A stretch of 64,000 nucleotides of DNA from Owenia fusiformis (GCA_903813345.2 CAIIXF020000012.1:35758528-35822527); one strand, 5' to 3'; positions 45,241-57,045 are shown, counted from the first letter of the stretch. A program made the numbers and translations. The notes: generated by a model from the letters alone, not told the origin.

Positions 45241-45467
45241 GTAGGTAAGATAACATTGATTTTTGACAATTTTTGTGGGAGTGGCCAAAAATATTACGAA
45301 CAGTCTGAGCAATGAATAATAATTAGTCGTGGATTTGCTGAAGTGAAAATTTCCCATCTACATCTAGGCCTACATCTACATCAATAATCCGCAAAAGGCT
45401 AATAAGCCCACTTAAGCAGCTATATAGTTTAACAGTGATATAATTTGAATAGAATACAATTTGAACC

Positions 45468-45884
45468 TTAAGGTTCAGCTGGAAAGTAACATTTTGGTAA
45501 AAAATTGCTATACCTGCACATGTTATTTTCTGGTACAAAATTACGTATGAAGGCATGTGTGTATTTCCTTGCTTTTTTCAGGAAAGTATCATTACACTGT
45601 CTACTTTTAGTAAACCTGGAAACAGGTCAATGGTACCTCCTGTGCTGTCTGGAAACTTTGATAGAAAATTTGGAAAAATAGAAAGTGTGAAATATCAGAA
45701 TTTCCTGGAGCTCCCATTGAACTCCAACTACTGTAGATATTCTTAAAGAAGACAATGTAATGATACTTTCCTGAAAAAAGCAAGGCAATTGACACATGTC
45801 TTCATACTTTATTTTGTACCAGAAAATAACATGTGCTGGTATAGCAATTTTTTACCAAAATGTTACTTTCCAGCTGTACCTTAA
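45468..45884 (+). mobile_element. TTAA-ended MITE, copy A
   Basis: Starts TTAAGGTTCAGCTGGAAAG and ends CTTTCCAGCTGTACCTTAA. The arms run about 140 bp inward (CATTTTGGTAAAAAATTGC...). TTAA at both ends suggests a TTAA-targeting transposase (piggyBac or Kolobok-type), which is inference. Confidence 0.7.
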
Positions 45885-45919
45885 CATTTAAAAAATAGAT
45901 CTATGGTTTACAACTCATA

Positions 45920-46329
45920 TTAAGGTACAGCTGGAAAGTAACATTTTGGTAAAAAATTGCTATACCACCACATGTTATTTTCTGGTACAAATAAAGTATG
46001 AAGACATGTGTCAATTTCCTTGCTTTTTTCAGGAAAGTATCATTACATTGTCTTCTTTAAGAATATCTAGTAGGGGTTCAATGGGAACTCCAGGAAATTC
46101 TGATATTTCACACTTTCTATTTTTCCAAATTTTTTTCAAAGTTTCCAGACAACACAGGAGTTACAATTGACCTGTTTCCAGGTTTACTAAAAGTAGACAG
46201 TGTAATGATACTTTCCTGAAAAAAGCAAGGAAATACACACATGCCTTCATACTTAATTTTGTACCAGAAAATAACATGTGCAGGTATAGCAATTTTTTAC
46301 CAAAATGTTACTTTCCAGCTGAACCTTAA
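45920..46329 (-). mobile_element. TTAA-ended MITE, copy B in opposite orientation
   Basis: Same ends as copy A, but its asymmetric centre (TGTTTCCAGGTTTACTAAAAG near the right) is the inverse of copy A's centre. The two are thus head-to-head, 35 bp apart. Confidence 0.7.
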
Positions 46330-46361
46330 AATGTACACTGAAATCATGTAACACTTCTCCA

Positions 46362-47600
46362 CTAAGGAGGCATCTTCCCCAAGGTCAGATGCTCCCGTTC
46401 GTACAGTACTGTCAACCCCCAAAGATTTTCTCGCGGGACAGGATTTTTAGACCCAGTGTCTAAAATTTGCGGGATTTTGCGGGACATCGACCTAAATTCG
46501 CGGGATTTTGCGGGACATTCAAAGGATTTGCGTGATTGCGCTATTTTGATCAAATTCGTTGGACCATTCGAGGGACAAACACGCTAATTACGGGACTGTT
46601 AACAGGGTTACCACCAAAGACTTCATAGGGGGACAGTTTTTTTTAGACAAAGTGATCTAAATTCGCGGGATTTTGCGGGACATCCACCTAAATTTGCGGG
46701 ATGTCGCAGGATATTCAAGGGATTTGCATGATTGGGGCTTAATGTAAAAGTACTCAAATCAAGCTTTCAGATACTGATTTATCAAATATAATGCACTTAA
46801 CTAAAGTAAAATTTAACACAATTCTACACAATACGCATAGAAATATTATTAAACTATCAAAAACCACGCTTAAGGTGTGAGTACCGTAATCCAACATGAA
46901 ATTCAAAAATTCTGAACAATACTTTGCACTTATGGCGTTCGTGACCAACTATGAAACATTTACCCCCCATAGTGCTATATATTAAAATATACCTATTCAT
47001 ATAGGGGTTCGATTAATCTACATCAAATTATAGGGAGTCAGATCAGGTTTCTTTTCGAGATATCTGGGTCCATTTATTGGAACTCGCGTTTGCTAACATT
47101 TGCTCAGTTCTGAGATGAAGGCCGTGACACGCGTAGTTAAAAGGCCAACGTTGGAACTATTGGTGACATACATCCCTATTTTCGTAATTAAAATGAAAAT
47201 TGCACTCTTCCTCTTTATTTTGATACCAAATAATGGCATACTAAGTACTTGAGAAGCCAACTATGGTGTTATTTGGATAAAAATCACAGTTTATAAATGG
47301 ACTATACGCTCTTTTCCAAAAGCAGTCTTCAATGATCTGATACACTGGGAGTTTGGCAGCACTATTCAAATTAGGTAAACTTTACTCCCCAAAAGCGCAA
47401 AAACTTAGCTTCTTATATCACAAGATAATCACAATTATTTAGCCTCCGGGATTGTTACAATTTTGAAAATTCGCGGAGGTCAAAGTCGACATTTGCGGGA
47501 CTTCGCGGGACATTGCGGGACACGCAAATTAGCCAAATTTTAATCAAATTCGCGGGATAATCCCGCCATTCACGGGACACTTGACAGCTCTGTTCGTAGA
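46362..47600. repeat. dispersed GCGGGATTTTGCGGGAC repeats
   Basis: Blocks rich in TTCGCGGGATTTTGCGGGAC occur at 46415-46560, 46600-46740 and 47460-47600. They are partly tandem, as expected of a diverged dispersed element. Between them (46740-47450) nothing recognisable. Confidence 0.5.
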
Positions 47601-47970
47601 AAAGTTGGCCATATTCAAAAATCATTTGTATAAACAAAAACAAATTTTAAGAATGTACCATAGACCTATTGCTAAAAGTAGAAAATCTAAGAGAGCTGAA
47701 GAGAATTTTAAGAGGCAATACATCGGTGGATGAGAGTATACAAAATGCAAAATACACAAAATTTAGGAGATCTGTATCTTTAAAATATCACAGCAGGTTT
47801 CCCTTCCATATCTTTATGGCTATTGCCCATGCATCTCGCAATCTGATTGGTAAATTTGCGAAAATTCTCTAAATAAGGCGTAAAGGATCGGATTGCAATT
47901 TCTGTCTTTCATATTTGGAGTTTTGTAATGGCTCTGAGTGACTAGCAATTTGCTTCTACAGCCCCTTGAG

Positions 47971-48043
47971 CCTTTATAACAACTCAGTCGGTTCAGCATC
48001 AGTTATTGGATCCAAGGGTCCTAGGCTCGATTCCTGCATGGGG
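47971..48043 (+). other. tRNA-like Pol III promoter boxes in the left TRIM LTR
   Basis: AACTCAGTCGGTT resembles an A box and GGCTCGATTCC a B box, 30-35 bp apart. The tRNA fold is not intact. Confidence 0.45.
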
Positions 48044-48301
48044 CATTGAATTTAGCACACTTTGTTACACTATACTCATTAGTTAGTCAGTCATTCTCCT
48101 GAGGCATCCTCAGGTCATTACATTGGTGGCAGCGGTGGGATTAAAGCGATTGGTTGTATCCTTTGCGCCCATGTGTGTGTGATAAGTCACTGTAAGGGAA
48201 AGCAAAGCTACCCACAAGGGCGTGGTCCTTTCAAAGGGGGGGATAGTGTAACAATCCTGGATACCAAGTTGCTACTACAGCCTAGCTGTGGTGGCTTAAG
48301 T

Positions 48302-48371
48302 CTTTATAGCTCAGTCTGTAGAACATCAGTCTTTGGTTCCAAGGATCCTAGGTTCAATTCCCGCACGGGCA
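48302..48371 (+). other. tRNA-like Pol III promoter boxes in the right TRIM LTR
   Basis: ATAGCTCAGTCTGTAGAAC resembles an A box and GGTTCAATTCCC a B box, followed by GCACGGGCAC. The spacing is tRNA-like, but the acceptor stem does not pair well, so this is a tRNA-derived sequence rather than a functional tRNA gene. Confidence 0.5.
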
Positions 48372-48807
48372 CTTTCTTTCAATTTCTTTATCTGGCTTGT
48401 TACATTGAACTTGTTACAAGAATCCCCCCTTGGCAAATCCTGGCTATGGACCTGGTCATGCTTTGTATGACATTCTGTCCAACTCATGCTGAATTTCACT
48501 ATATTGAATCATTATTTATTCATTAATTTGAATTCAATTATAGTCACATACATGACATACAGATGTATATGATTTTTGATTCTGCTAAATGTTCATTGAA
48601 AGCTGACTTTTCACTTTTTTGCATTCAAGGAAAGTATAAGACACGTAACTTTTTGCAAAATATATAACTAAGATCCATATACTGTAAATATCGAAAAACT
48701 GTCCAATCATTGTTCATTGATAAATATGTGAAAATGTTAAGTCATATGATTGATGTTAATGAATTTCTCTTGCAAGTTTTGCATTTCTATTTTGCATATA
48801 TTTTCAG

Positions 48808-50467
48808 TGATTCTGTTGCAACAGTTCCAGTACTACAAAATCCTAAACCTTCTAGAAAACGAAAACAAAAACTGCATCCGACAAGGTCAAAAGTTCTTTT
48901 GGAAGTGCCTGACTTTGAACCAGTGGAGAAGATAAAAGTGAAAGTAAAAAGGAGGCCATGGGCCAAGAGGGATTATATGGACAAAAGTATGTTTTTTGAA
49001 TACTTTTACAGGGTGTTAAATAACAGCAGCACACCCTCTACTCATAAACTATTGAAGGATATATCATATATCATCCAAAAGATAAATTAATTCTTGAGTT
49101 ACATGTGAAATTTTGAGACTTAATATGCCAGAGTAATACGTAGCCCGTTTGAAATGCTCTATATAACTGCTATTTGTGGCTTAAATGGTATCTTGTGTAT
49201 CCAATGATTTTAGTAAAAGTATTATATTTTGAAATCCTTCCCACTATTCATGTTTTTTCTGATTCACTGCAGTTTTGGTATTCATAGAATGTTAATTACC
49301 TGATTTAGAAGTATATTGCAGAAAAACTCCACACTCAAGCACATAGCAGAAAACCTGTTAATACATGGAGACCAAACACATTTACATTGTTGATCTGTGA
49401 ATAAAATCAAATATAGGTGAAATTTCACAGATAACTCCTGAAATTAAATTCTCTTTAAGATGATATATGACACACTATGAATCTCTTTCTTGTTTTGCTG
49501 TAGAGGAGCTGTCATTGTATTTGACACCCTGAATAATGGAATATAATATATATAATAATATCCTTGCCCGTAGCCAGCTTTTACCAGGGGGGACTGGAGC
49601 TTTTTCACAATTTTGGCTAAAAATCATGCGAAAAATTCTCAGAATGGTGAAAAACTGCATCATTTTGAAAGAATTTCTGGCCAGGGGGGGGAGCTTCCGC
49701 TCCCCAATCTCCCCATCTGGCTACGGGCATGATATCCTTATATTATGTACTAATATGACATACATAATTTGGTACTAGTTGAACTCAAATCACATTCTGA
49801 TTTGCATCAAGTGAAGGGAAAGCATAACATTACCTTGCTCAGGTATAATTATGATTACTATGCCTTAGTATGCTTTATTTACATTCATATTTGCTTAACA
49901 ATATTAAATTAAGTTTTAAATGTTGTACTTGCAGCTTCAAAGAAAAGAACAAAACAGACCAAAAGGCAACCCAGCAGCGAGTCTTCTGAAGCAGTTGTTG
50001 AAATACCATTTGATTCAAGTGCAGTACACGACACAAGTATGAAAAACATTTTAACCTCAATATGGAAATAAGCAAAATACTGTTGTATGTAAAATATGAA
50101 ACCTTTATCATCTCATTCCCAAATATAATGAAGAGGTTTGACATTATGTTATCTAGTCACTCGAACTGAGTCCAGTTTTAGAGGAAAATTATGAAATACC
50201 CTAATATTATTGCCCATAAAAGTACCATTCATAAATCTGGGGATTTTGTAATTTGAGATACCTCCTCCAGGAGAATTTGGGATTTGCATTGTATATTAAC
50301 TTTTCGGTGGCCATTTTGCCTCTGGCAGCCATTTTGGAAGTTTTTAGATGAATCTTTTTAAGTACGACATTGTTCACCCTGTGCCTTGTTTGCTCTTTCA
50401 GGACAACTTGAGGAAATTATTGAGGAATTTACCTCTACAGCAAATGAACAGCATAATCCACCTTCAA
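48808..50467 (+). CDS. three phase-compatible exons of an unidentified gene
   Basis: Exons 48808-48986, 49935-50036 and 50402-50467 each have a good acceptor (TTTTCAG, CTTGCAG, CTTTCAG) and donor (GTATGT, GTATGA, GTAGGT). They join in frame (phase 2 in, then 1-1-1). The product is polar and low in hydrophobics: KPSRKRKQKLHP, KKRTKQTKRQPSSE, then acidic QLEEIIEEF. This is a basic, nuclear-localisation-like region followed by an acidic one. I know no family. The phase 2 entry would fit the THAP exon at 45077-45240, making one gene with a 3.6 kb intron full of MITEs, but this is weak. Sequence at 50540-50755 has further open but frameshifted coding-like runs. Confidence 0.4.
49457..49531. mobile_element. 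truncated end of the CAGGGTGTC MITE family
   Basis: AAGATGATATATGACACA, then TTTGACACCCTG, match the right end of the MITEs at 7.2 and 11.4 kb. Confidence 0.45.
49558..49739. mobile_element. hAT-like MITE, GCCCGTAGCCAG ends
   Basis: Inverted ends GCCCGTAGCCAG (49566) and CTGGCTACGGGC (ending 49728). ATATCCTT stands on both sides (49558-49565 and 49732-49739), an 8 bp duplication of hAT type, though three extra bases (ATG) sit at the right boundary. Confidence 0.6.
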
Positions 50468-50799
50468 GTAGGTCAGAGACCTAGGATAACCGTATGGAGA
50501 CCCTTTATGAATCTTGAGGGAATATGCGTCCTAAAATAGGAGAGTGTTGGAAAAAGACAATAAAGATGATCTCTTGAACAATAATGCAGTTGTAGATGTT
50601 GTCTCAACAGGGGAAATTGGCTCTTCTACAAAGATATATGACAAAAAATACCAACTGATGAAAGACATGTAACGCTAATCATAGAGGAAGAAAAAACACT
50701 TGTTGCATCAATACTGTTGTCATCTAAAAAGTACAGAACATTGAAAGATCTTTAAGAGGGTTTCTTCAAATGGCAATCTTGCATTGATCAACAACAATG

Positions 50800-52680
50800 T
50801 AGATGGGACCCTAGACCCACACTACAACCCCTGCAGGTGGTGAAACAATGTATAAAGAGTACAACCCCTGCAGGTGCTTATATGACAGAGACAGAGTACA
50901 ACCCCTGCAGGTGTTGATATGATCAAGACAGAGTTCAACCCCTGCAGCGGTGATATGACGAAGACAGGGTACAACCCCTGCATGCGGTGAAATGACCAGG
51001 ACAGAGTACAACCTTTTTATGTGTTGAAATGACCTGGACACAGAGTACAACCCCTGCAGGAGGTGAAATGACCAGTACAGCGTACAACCCTTTTGGGTGG
51101 AGAAATGACCAAGACAGAGTACAACCTCTGCAGGTAGTGAAATGACCTTGGTAGAGTACAATCCCTGCAGGTGGTGAAACAACCTAGACATAAAAAACCC
51201 ATGCAGGTGATGAAATGACCAGGAAAGAGTACAACCCCTGCAGGTGATGAAATGACCAGGAAAGAGTACAACCCTTTTATGTGTTGAAATGACCTGGACA
51301 CAGAGTACAAACCCCTGCAGGTGGTGAAATGACCAGGACAGAGTACAACCTATGCAGGTGGTGAAATAACCTTAAGACAGAGTACAACTTATGCAGATGG
51401 TGAAATGACAAGGACAGAGTACAACCCCTGCAGGTGGTGAAATGACCTAGACAGAGTACAACCCATGCAGGTGGTGAAACAACCTAGACAGAGTACAACC
51501 CATGCAGGTGGTGAAATGGCCCAGACACAGAGTACAACCCCTGCAGGTGGTGAAATGACCTAGGTAGAGTACAGCCCCTGCAGGATGTGAAATGCCCTAG
51601 ACAGAGTACAGCCTATGCAGGTGGTGAAATGTCAAGGACAGAGTACAACCCCTGCAGGTGATGAAATGACAAGGACTGAGTACAACCCCTGCAGGTGATG
51701 AAATGACAAGGACAGAGTACAACACATGCAGGTGATGAAATGACCTAGATAGAGTACAGCCCCTGCAGGATGTGGAACAACCTAGACAGAGTACAACCCC
51801 TGCAGGTGGTAAATGACCTAGGTAGAGTACAGCCCCTGCAGGATGTGAAATGACCTAGGTAGAGTACAACCTGCAGGTGGTGAAACATCCTAGACAGAGT
51901 ACAACTTATGCAGATGGTGAAATGACAAGGACAGAGTACAACCCCTGCAGGTGATGAAATGACATGGACAGAGTGCAACCCCTGCAGGTGATGAAATGAC
52001 AAGGAAAGAGTACAACCCATGCAGGTGGTGAAATGACCTAGGTAGAGTGCAGCCCCTGCAGGATGTGAAATGACCTAGACAGAGTACAACCCATGCAGGT
52101 GGTGAAACAACCTAGACAGAGTGCAACCCATGCAGGTGGTGAAATGACCTGGACACAGAGTACAACCCCTGCAGATCAGGACAGAGTACAACCCTTACAG
52201 GTGGTGAAATGACCAGTACAGAGTACAACCCTTTTATGTGGTGAAATGACCAGGACAGAGTACAACCCCTGCAGGTTGTGAAATGACCAGGACAGAGTAC
52301 AACCCCAGCAGGTGGTGAAATGACCAGTACAGAGTACAACCCTTTTATGTGGTGAAATGACCAGGACAGAGTACAACCCCTGCAGGTTGTGAAATGACCA
52401 GTACAGAGTACAACCCCAACAGGTGGTGAAATGACCAGTACAGAGTACAACCCCTGCAGGTGGTGAAATGACCTAGATGGAGTAGAACCCCTGTATGTGG
52501 TAAGACAGTACAACCCCTGCAGGTGGTGAAATGACCTAGATGGAGTAGAACCCCTGTATGTGGTAAGACAGTACAACCCCTGCAGGTGGTGAAATGACCT
52601 AGATGGAGTAGAACCCCTGTATGTGGTAAGACAGTACAACCCCTGCAGGTGGTGAAGCCACAAGGACAGAGTGCCTTGTG
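50800..52680. repeat. ~37 bp minisatellite, about 50 units
   Basis: The unit is GACAGAGTACAACCCCTGCAG followed by GTGGTGAAATGACC with many variants. Near 52440-52660 a longer unit (about 74 bp, with TAGATGGAGTAGAACCCC) repeats three times. The minus strand stays open in several frames because the unit length is not a multiple of 3, giving ORFs up to 191 codons; these are byproducts of the repeat. Confidence 0.9.
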
Positions 52681-52849
52681 AATCCATCCACTCAACATAC
52701 TACTCCTCTCTCCAAGCCTGGTGCTTACAAGGAGCCTGTAGAGGTACCTGTATGTGGCAGGTCAACCACAAGTGATGTCATTATAGTCAGCGACTGAAAG
52801 GCTGATTGCATCAAAGGATTGGCTAGAGATGACCATGTAGTGTTTACGT

Positions 52850-53045
52850 ATGGGAAGCTTGTTAGTGAGTCGTATAACTCCCATGCTGTCTAATTGGACG
52901 ACCCCAAGTACATCCTGGTTGTGGACAAGAACAACCACAGGTGCAACTCCTGAGCCCTAAGGGTAAATTCAAGCTTTACATTCTGGGTAGGAAAGATGTT
53001 GACTGTATAGAATTCAACTACATGTACAACCTACACACTGTTTCC
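52850..53045 (+). pseudogene. NHL-repeat-like fragment with frameshift
   Basis: The plus strand reads DDPKYILVVDKNNHRC, then, after a +1 shift, QLLSPKGKFKLYILG. This is the pattern of an NHL beta-propeller blade (VVD-NNHR-QLLSP-GKF) as in TRIM-NHL proteins. Upstream in-frame stops and the shift make it a relic. Nearby pieces (KPGAYKEPVEVPV at 52717) may belong to it. Confidence 0.4.
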
Positions 53046-53149
53046 AATTGCCAATCAACCAAGAATGTGACGTGATAGTGAGAGACTTGATCGGCAACTC
53101 TTCATTGTTGCTTACAGGAAGTGAGATAAATATGAAACAAAACAGGACA

Positions 53150-53480
53150 AAGAGAGCAGTGGCAATTGCAACAACACTGGCAATTACAACTACACTGTCA
53201 ATTATAACAACACGGGCAATTACAAGAACAGAAGGACAAAGAGAGCAGTGACAATTACAACCTGGTAATGCAACAATATTGGCAATTACAACAACACTGG
53301 CAATTACAACTACACTGGCAATTACAACAACACTGGCAGTTGCAAGAATAGAAGGACAAAGAGAGCAGTGACAATTACAACACTGGTATTACAGTATTGA
53401 CAATTACAACTTTATTGGTGATTACAACAAGATCGACAATTACAACAGCATTGGCAACTACAACAACAATGAGATACTAC
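53150..53480. repeat. 18 bp minisatellite, GGCAATTACAACAACACT
   Basis: About 15 units, broken by AGAAGGACAAAGAGAGCAGTG, which itself occurs at 53147, 53229 and 53351. One frame would read NTGNYN repeats; no exon context. Confidence 0.75.
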
Positions 53481-54780
53481 AACGTCAAGTACAACACAAG
53501 AACTTTAACTTGAAAAAACAATTATGAAATTAATATTATTTATATTTGCTATTTATTCAGAACTCTATAAACTTAGTGCATTATTACAGTTGATTAGAAT
53601 TAATTGAATGTTTAATTGAATATCGGGATAAAATATGAAAACTAGATGAACAATTCATAAATGTTCTTTGTTGATGAAAATCAATGTCGGTTGTAGATTG
53701 TTTTCAATTGTAAGGTAGAATTCTGTAAAACGATTAAAATACAATATTGTTTGGAATTAACAGCACAATGGCTTGAAGTGTGTGTTTTGAAATTTTGGAC
53801 ACTGCAAACTGGAACATCAAGGATATTTTATGTCATGGTTCATGTTCATCTGATCACAGTAAGAAATATGACATTGAAATAATAAGTCCATTTAAATACG
53901 ATAAAAGAACAGAATATAATATTCTATAAAACACATCATTATATTTTCTTCACATTTATTACTGCATGTACATCTTTACATAAGAGCGAATACATTATTA
54001 TATAAGATTCATATATACAAGCTCCAAACAATGCCAGATACTACTTTACCATAAGCATACACCCCTCAAAAAGTTTAGCAACCCTTACTTCTTATTTTTG
54101 TTAATGGGTATGATACTAAAGCCTGTTTATGCAATAATTTTAAATGTATTCTTTAATTACAATATACTAAAAATTAATGGTACTTTGATGATTTTTTCAG
54201 AGTTGCCAAACATCAATGTAGGCTTAAATATGTGGTCAAATAAGTGACTAGGGTTTCCAAACTCTTTGGGGGAGTGTATGAAAAATCCAACTACAATATG
54301 ACTGAATGCAAAACTCGTTTTGATATCTACTCTAAAAAATATTTGTTTCAAAATATTACCTGTAAGTCAGCCCTAAAGAGAAATGGTAGATAATGAATTA
54401 GGAAGTTGTCCGATGTAAACAAATGTCGGTTGTTTTTCCTCCCTCAATTTTTCAGTTTTATGCACATGATTCAAAGTACATATTGATTTGTGTACATATC
54501 GATTGCACATCCTACTTACATTAGTAAATTATTAGTTAAAGTACTATAAAATACAATAAAATTATTTTGAGGGCGTAGTGCAGACAGCAACATTATTTAG
54601 GACACAACTATCTATTTAATTAATGTGTAAAATATATTGGAAATATCGCCAGGTTCCTATTGGAAAGAGACATTAAAGCTTCAACATTCTCATTCTTCAA
54701 CAGTAATCAGAAAATGCACTTATAAATGCAATATGCCATGTACAGTAATCAGAAAAATGCACTTATAAATGCAATATGTC
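53481..54780. other. gene-free AT-rich region
   Basis: Nothing recognisable apart from an exact short duplication near 54709-54790 (CAGTAATCAGAAAA-TGCACTTATAAATG occurs twice). Confidence 0.35.
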
Positions 54781-54784
54781 ATGT

Positions 54785-55320
54785 ACAGTAAAACCTGTGT
54801 AAAAGGAACACCTTTGGTATAACTAGTCAGTAAACATGAAGAAATTACAAGAATACAAATCAATGTATTGTAAATCAGTATTTTCTGTTTGTAAGAAAAG
54901 CATGGTTCCCAATTTAGACATCTCTTGAAAGTCCATATTAAGAAGTGTTCCACTTACAGAGGTTCATTTAACATTAAGTCAATGGGTCACTGGACTGAAG
55001 TGTTCCACTTATGGAGGTGTTCCACTTATGAGGTTGTCCACTTATGAGGTTGTCCACTTATGAGGTGTTCCACTTATGGAGGTGTTCCACTTATGGTGGT
55101 GTTCCACTTATGGAGGTATTCCACTTATGGTGGTGTTCCACTTATGGAGGTGTTCCACTTATGAGGTGTTCCACTTATGGAGATGTTCCACTTATGGAGG
55201 TGTTCCACTTATGGAGGTGTTTCACTTATGGAGGTGTTCCACTTATGGTGGTGTTCCACTTATGGAGGTGTTCCACTCACAGGCTTTCCACTTGAAAAGG
55301 TTTAATGTAAAATAAATATT
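54785..55320. repeat. 17 bp minisatellite inside an ACAGTAAAACCTGT-type repeat
   Basis: At 54998-55280 the unit GAGGTGTTCCACTTATG recurs about 16 times. Upstream, CAGTAAAACCTGTG (54786) and AAGTGTTCCACTTACAG (54943) belong to the dispersed GTGTTC-rich family also found at 1.06 and 57.7 kb, so the array seems to have grown from an internal word of that element. Confidence 0.75.
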
Positions 55321-55587
55321 CCACGATTTGCATGACTAATCTGATTTGATCTTAACTATTATCACTTGAGAGGAAATGATCGAAATACTTTTCAATTTGA
55401 TCAACACAAATTCTTTTTTATGAGTGCTCATCGTTCAATTTCTTCTAAAAAATTACACATCTTTATTTCCTTTGAACTTATTTTTTATCACATACATTTC
55501 AATAGACATTCATTCAGTCATCTTCACCAGTACTCTTTGAATCGATATTAAAAATAGTCAATATCTGTCTTGTCATGAATATCTGTT

Positions 55588-56003
55588 GAATAATCTCGAA
55601 CTCCAATGCAGTGTCTCGGTATAGACACTGCGGCGGGCAGATTATGGAATCCCCAAAATTTGGGGAAGATAGTCCCCCATTTTGTCACAGATGTACTTGA
55701 TTTTCATACAACTTATAAAATATATGTTCTTTTATGTTCACCAATCATTATTTTGTCAAAATATTTCAAAATTATTGAAATATGAGAAGAAATCACCGCG
55801 GAAGGAATTCTGAGTAAAAGTTTTGTTTATTAGTTAATACGCGCAATTCAACCAATGAAATTGTCTAAATTTTACAATCACGCGACCTGAGCATGGGACT
55901 AGAACCAATCACGTCAGTTGTTTATCACGAAGTTACCATGCTTACGGTGAGATACCTGCCCGCCGCAGTGATATTATCACTGCACGGGAGTTCGGAATAA
56001 TCT
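55588..56003. mobile_element. MULE-like MITE with perfect 9 bp target duplication
   Basis: CGAACTCCAATGCAGTG (55597) pairs with CACTGCACGGGAGTTCG (ending 55994), and a second inverted pair CACTGCGGCGGGCAG / CTGCCCGCCGCAGTG lies just inside. GAATAATCT flanks both ends exactly (55588-55596, 55995-56003). A 9 bp duplication is the Mutator-like hallmark. No coding content. Confidence 0.75.
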
Positions 56004-56380
56004 GTGATAACGACTTTAATCCACAAAACATTAATCATTCACATACATTTTGTCCACTTCTTTTTATAGATTAGCATTATATGTGTACATGATTTCAAAC
56101 TAGAATATACAATCTCTACATATGATCACACCATTTTATATATATTATTTACAATTAATTTAAACATTTAAAGCAAAAACTAACTTTTGGTGAATTTCAA
56201 AAAAAAGTATAAACAATTAACAAAAACATTTACTAGTATGCTGCAAGCGAATGGCGTTTTTAAAAAATCAAGTTCCAAAAATGTACAAAAATATTTTTAT
56301 TTACATTCAGAACATGGGTGAAACTATGACGTAAATGAGTTAAATCATTTTCAAAGGAGATACAGTCATAATTTTATGAT

Positions 56381-57045
56381 CGTCTACATAAACTGCAGAA
56401 ACAATTCTTAAGGCTAGCTTTAAATAAAGATAGACTTTCTCACTCCGCTCCCCTATTTAAAGATCTTAAAATATTAAATATTTTTGATGTCAACAGATAT
56501 TGTACTGGTCAGTTCATGTACAAAATCTTTAATAAGCACCCCAGTCTTCCAAAAAATCTATTTCAAGACTTGTTTGATATCAACATTAATATTCATCATC
56601 ATTACACAAGACAATTGCATTATTTTCATATCCCTAAATGCTCTAAACTTTCCCTTCGCTATCTGGGTCCTAATCTTTGGAATGCTCTACCACATGATAT
56701 TAAAAAATGCTCCACTCTAAATATTTTCAAATCTTCATATAAAAAACTACTCATCTATCGATAATGTATAATACCAATATCATACTATACTGTTGATTTT
56801 ATACTGGTACCCGATTTTTGTAACATTTTTACATTGTACATCCTTAGATTAATTGTTAATACCATTTTTATATACCTACATGTAACATAATATAAGTGTT
56901 TTCTTTTATATGTAGTGTAGTTGTCATTTTAATGATTTCTGTTAAACCGCAACATATACCCACTAGGGTGTCTAGCGGCTTGTTTTTATAGTGTATATTA
57001 TATAAGAATTATGAAATAAATAATTGAATTGAATTGAAAAAAATA
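56381..57045 (+). mobile_element. 3' end of a non-LTR retrotransposon (RT C-terminus and tail)
   Basis: An open frame at 56381-56764 encodes LHKLQKQFLRLAL, HSAPLFKDLKILNIF, HHYTRQLHYFHIP, then LGPNLWNALPHDIKKC, ending at TAA. This is the familiar C-terminal tail of LINE reverse transcriptases of the CR1/L2/Jockey kind (Y-TR, then GP-LWN-LP). About 250 bp of 3' UTR follows, ending in an ATTGAATTGAATTG repeat tail. The upstream RT and endonuclease are missing: a typical 5'-truncated insertion. Confidence 0.75.

Larger units (their letters stand above)
47924..48416 (+). mobile_element. miniature LTR retrotransposon (TRIM) with tRNA-like LTRs
   Basis: A left LTR at about 47924-48122 (TGTAATGG...ATTACA) is followed at once by the primer site TTGGTGGCAGCGGTGGGATT, then a 125 bp internal part ending in the purine tract AAAGGGGGGGATAG, then a right LTR at about 48248-48416 (TGTAACAATC...TTGTTACA). 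The two LTRs align through CTTCTACAGCC / CTACTACAGCC and a tRNA-like stretch. They have diverged, so the copy is old. There is no coding capacity. The primer site equals that of the 23-38 kb element. Confidence 0.65.

Noticed and set aside
48302-48371. functional tRNA gene
   Set aside because: A- and B-box-like words are present but the acceptor and anticodon stems do not pair convincingly, and it sits inside an LTR-like repeat.
52112-52687. 191-codon minus ORF
   Set aside because: Open because the 37 bp repeat lacks stops in several minus frames; no gene context.
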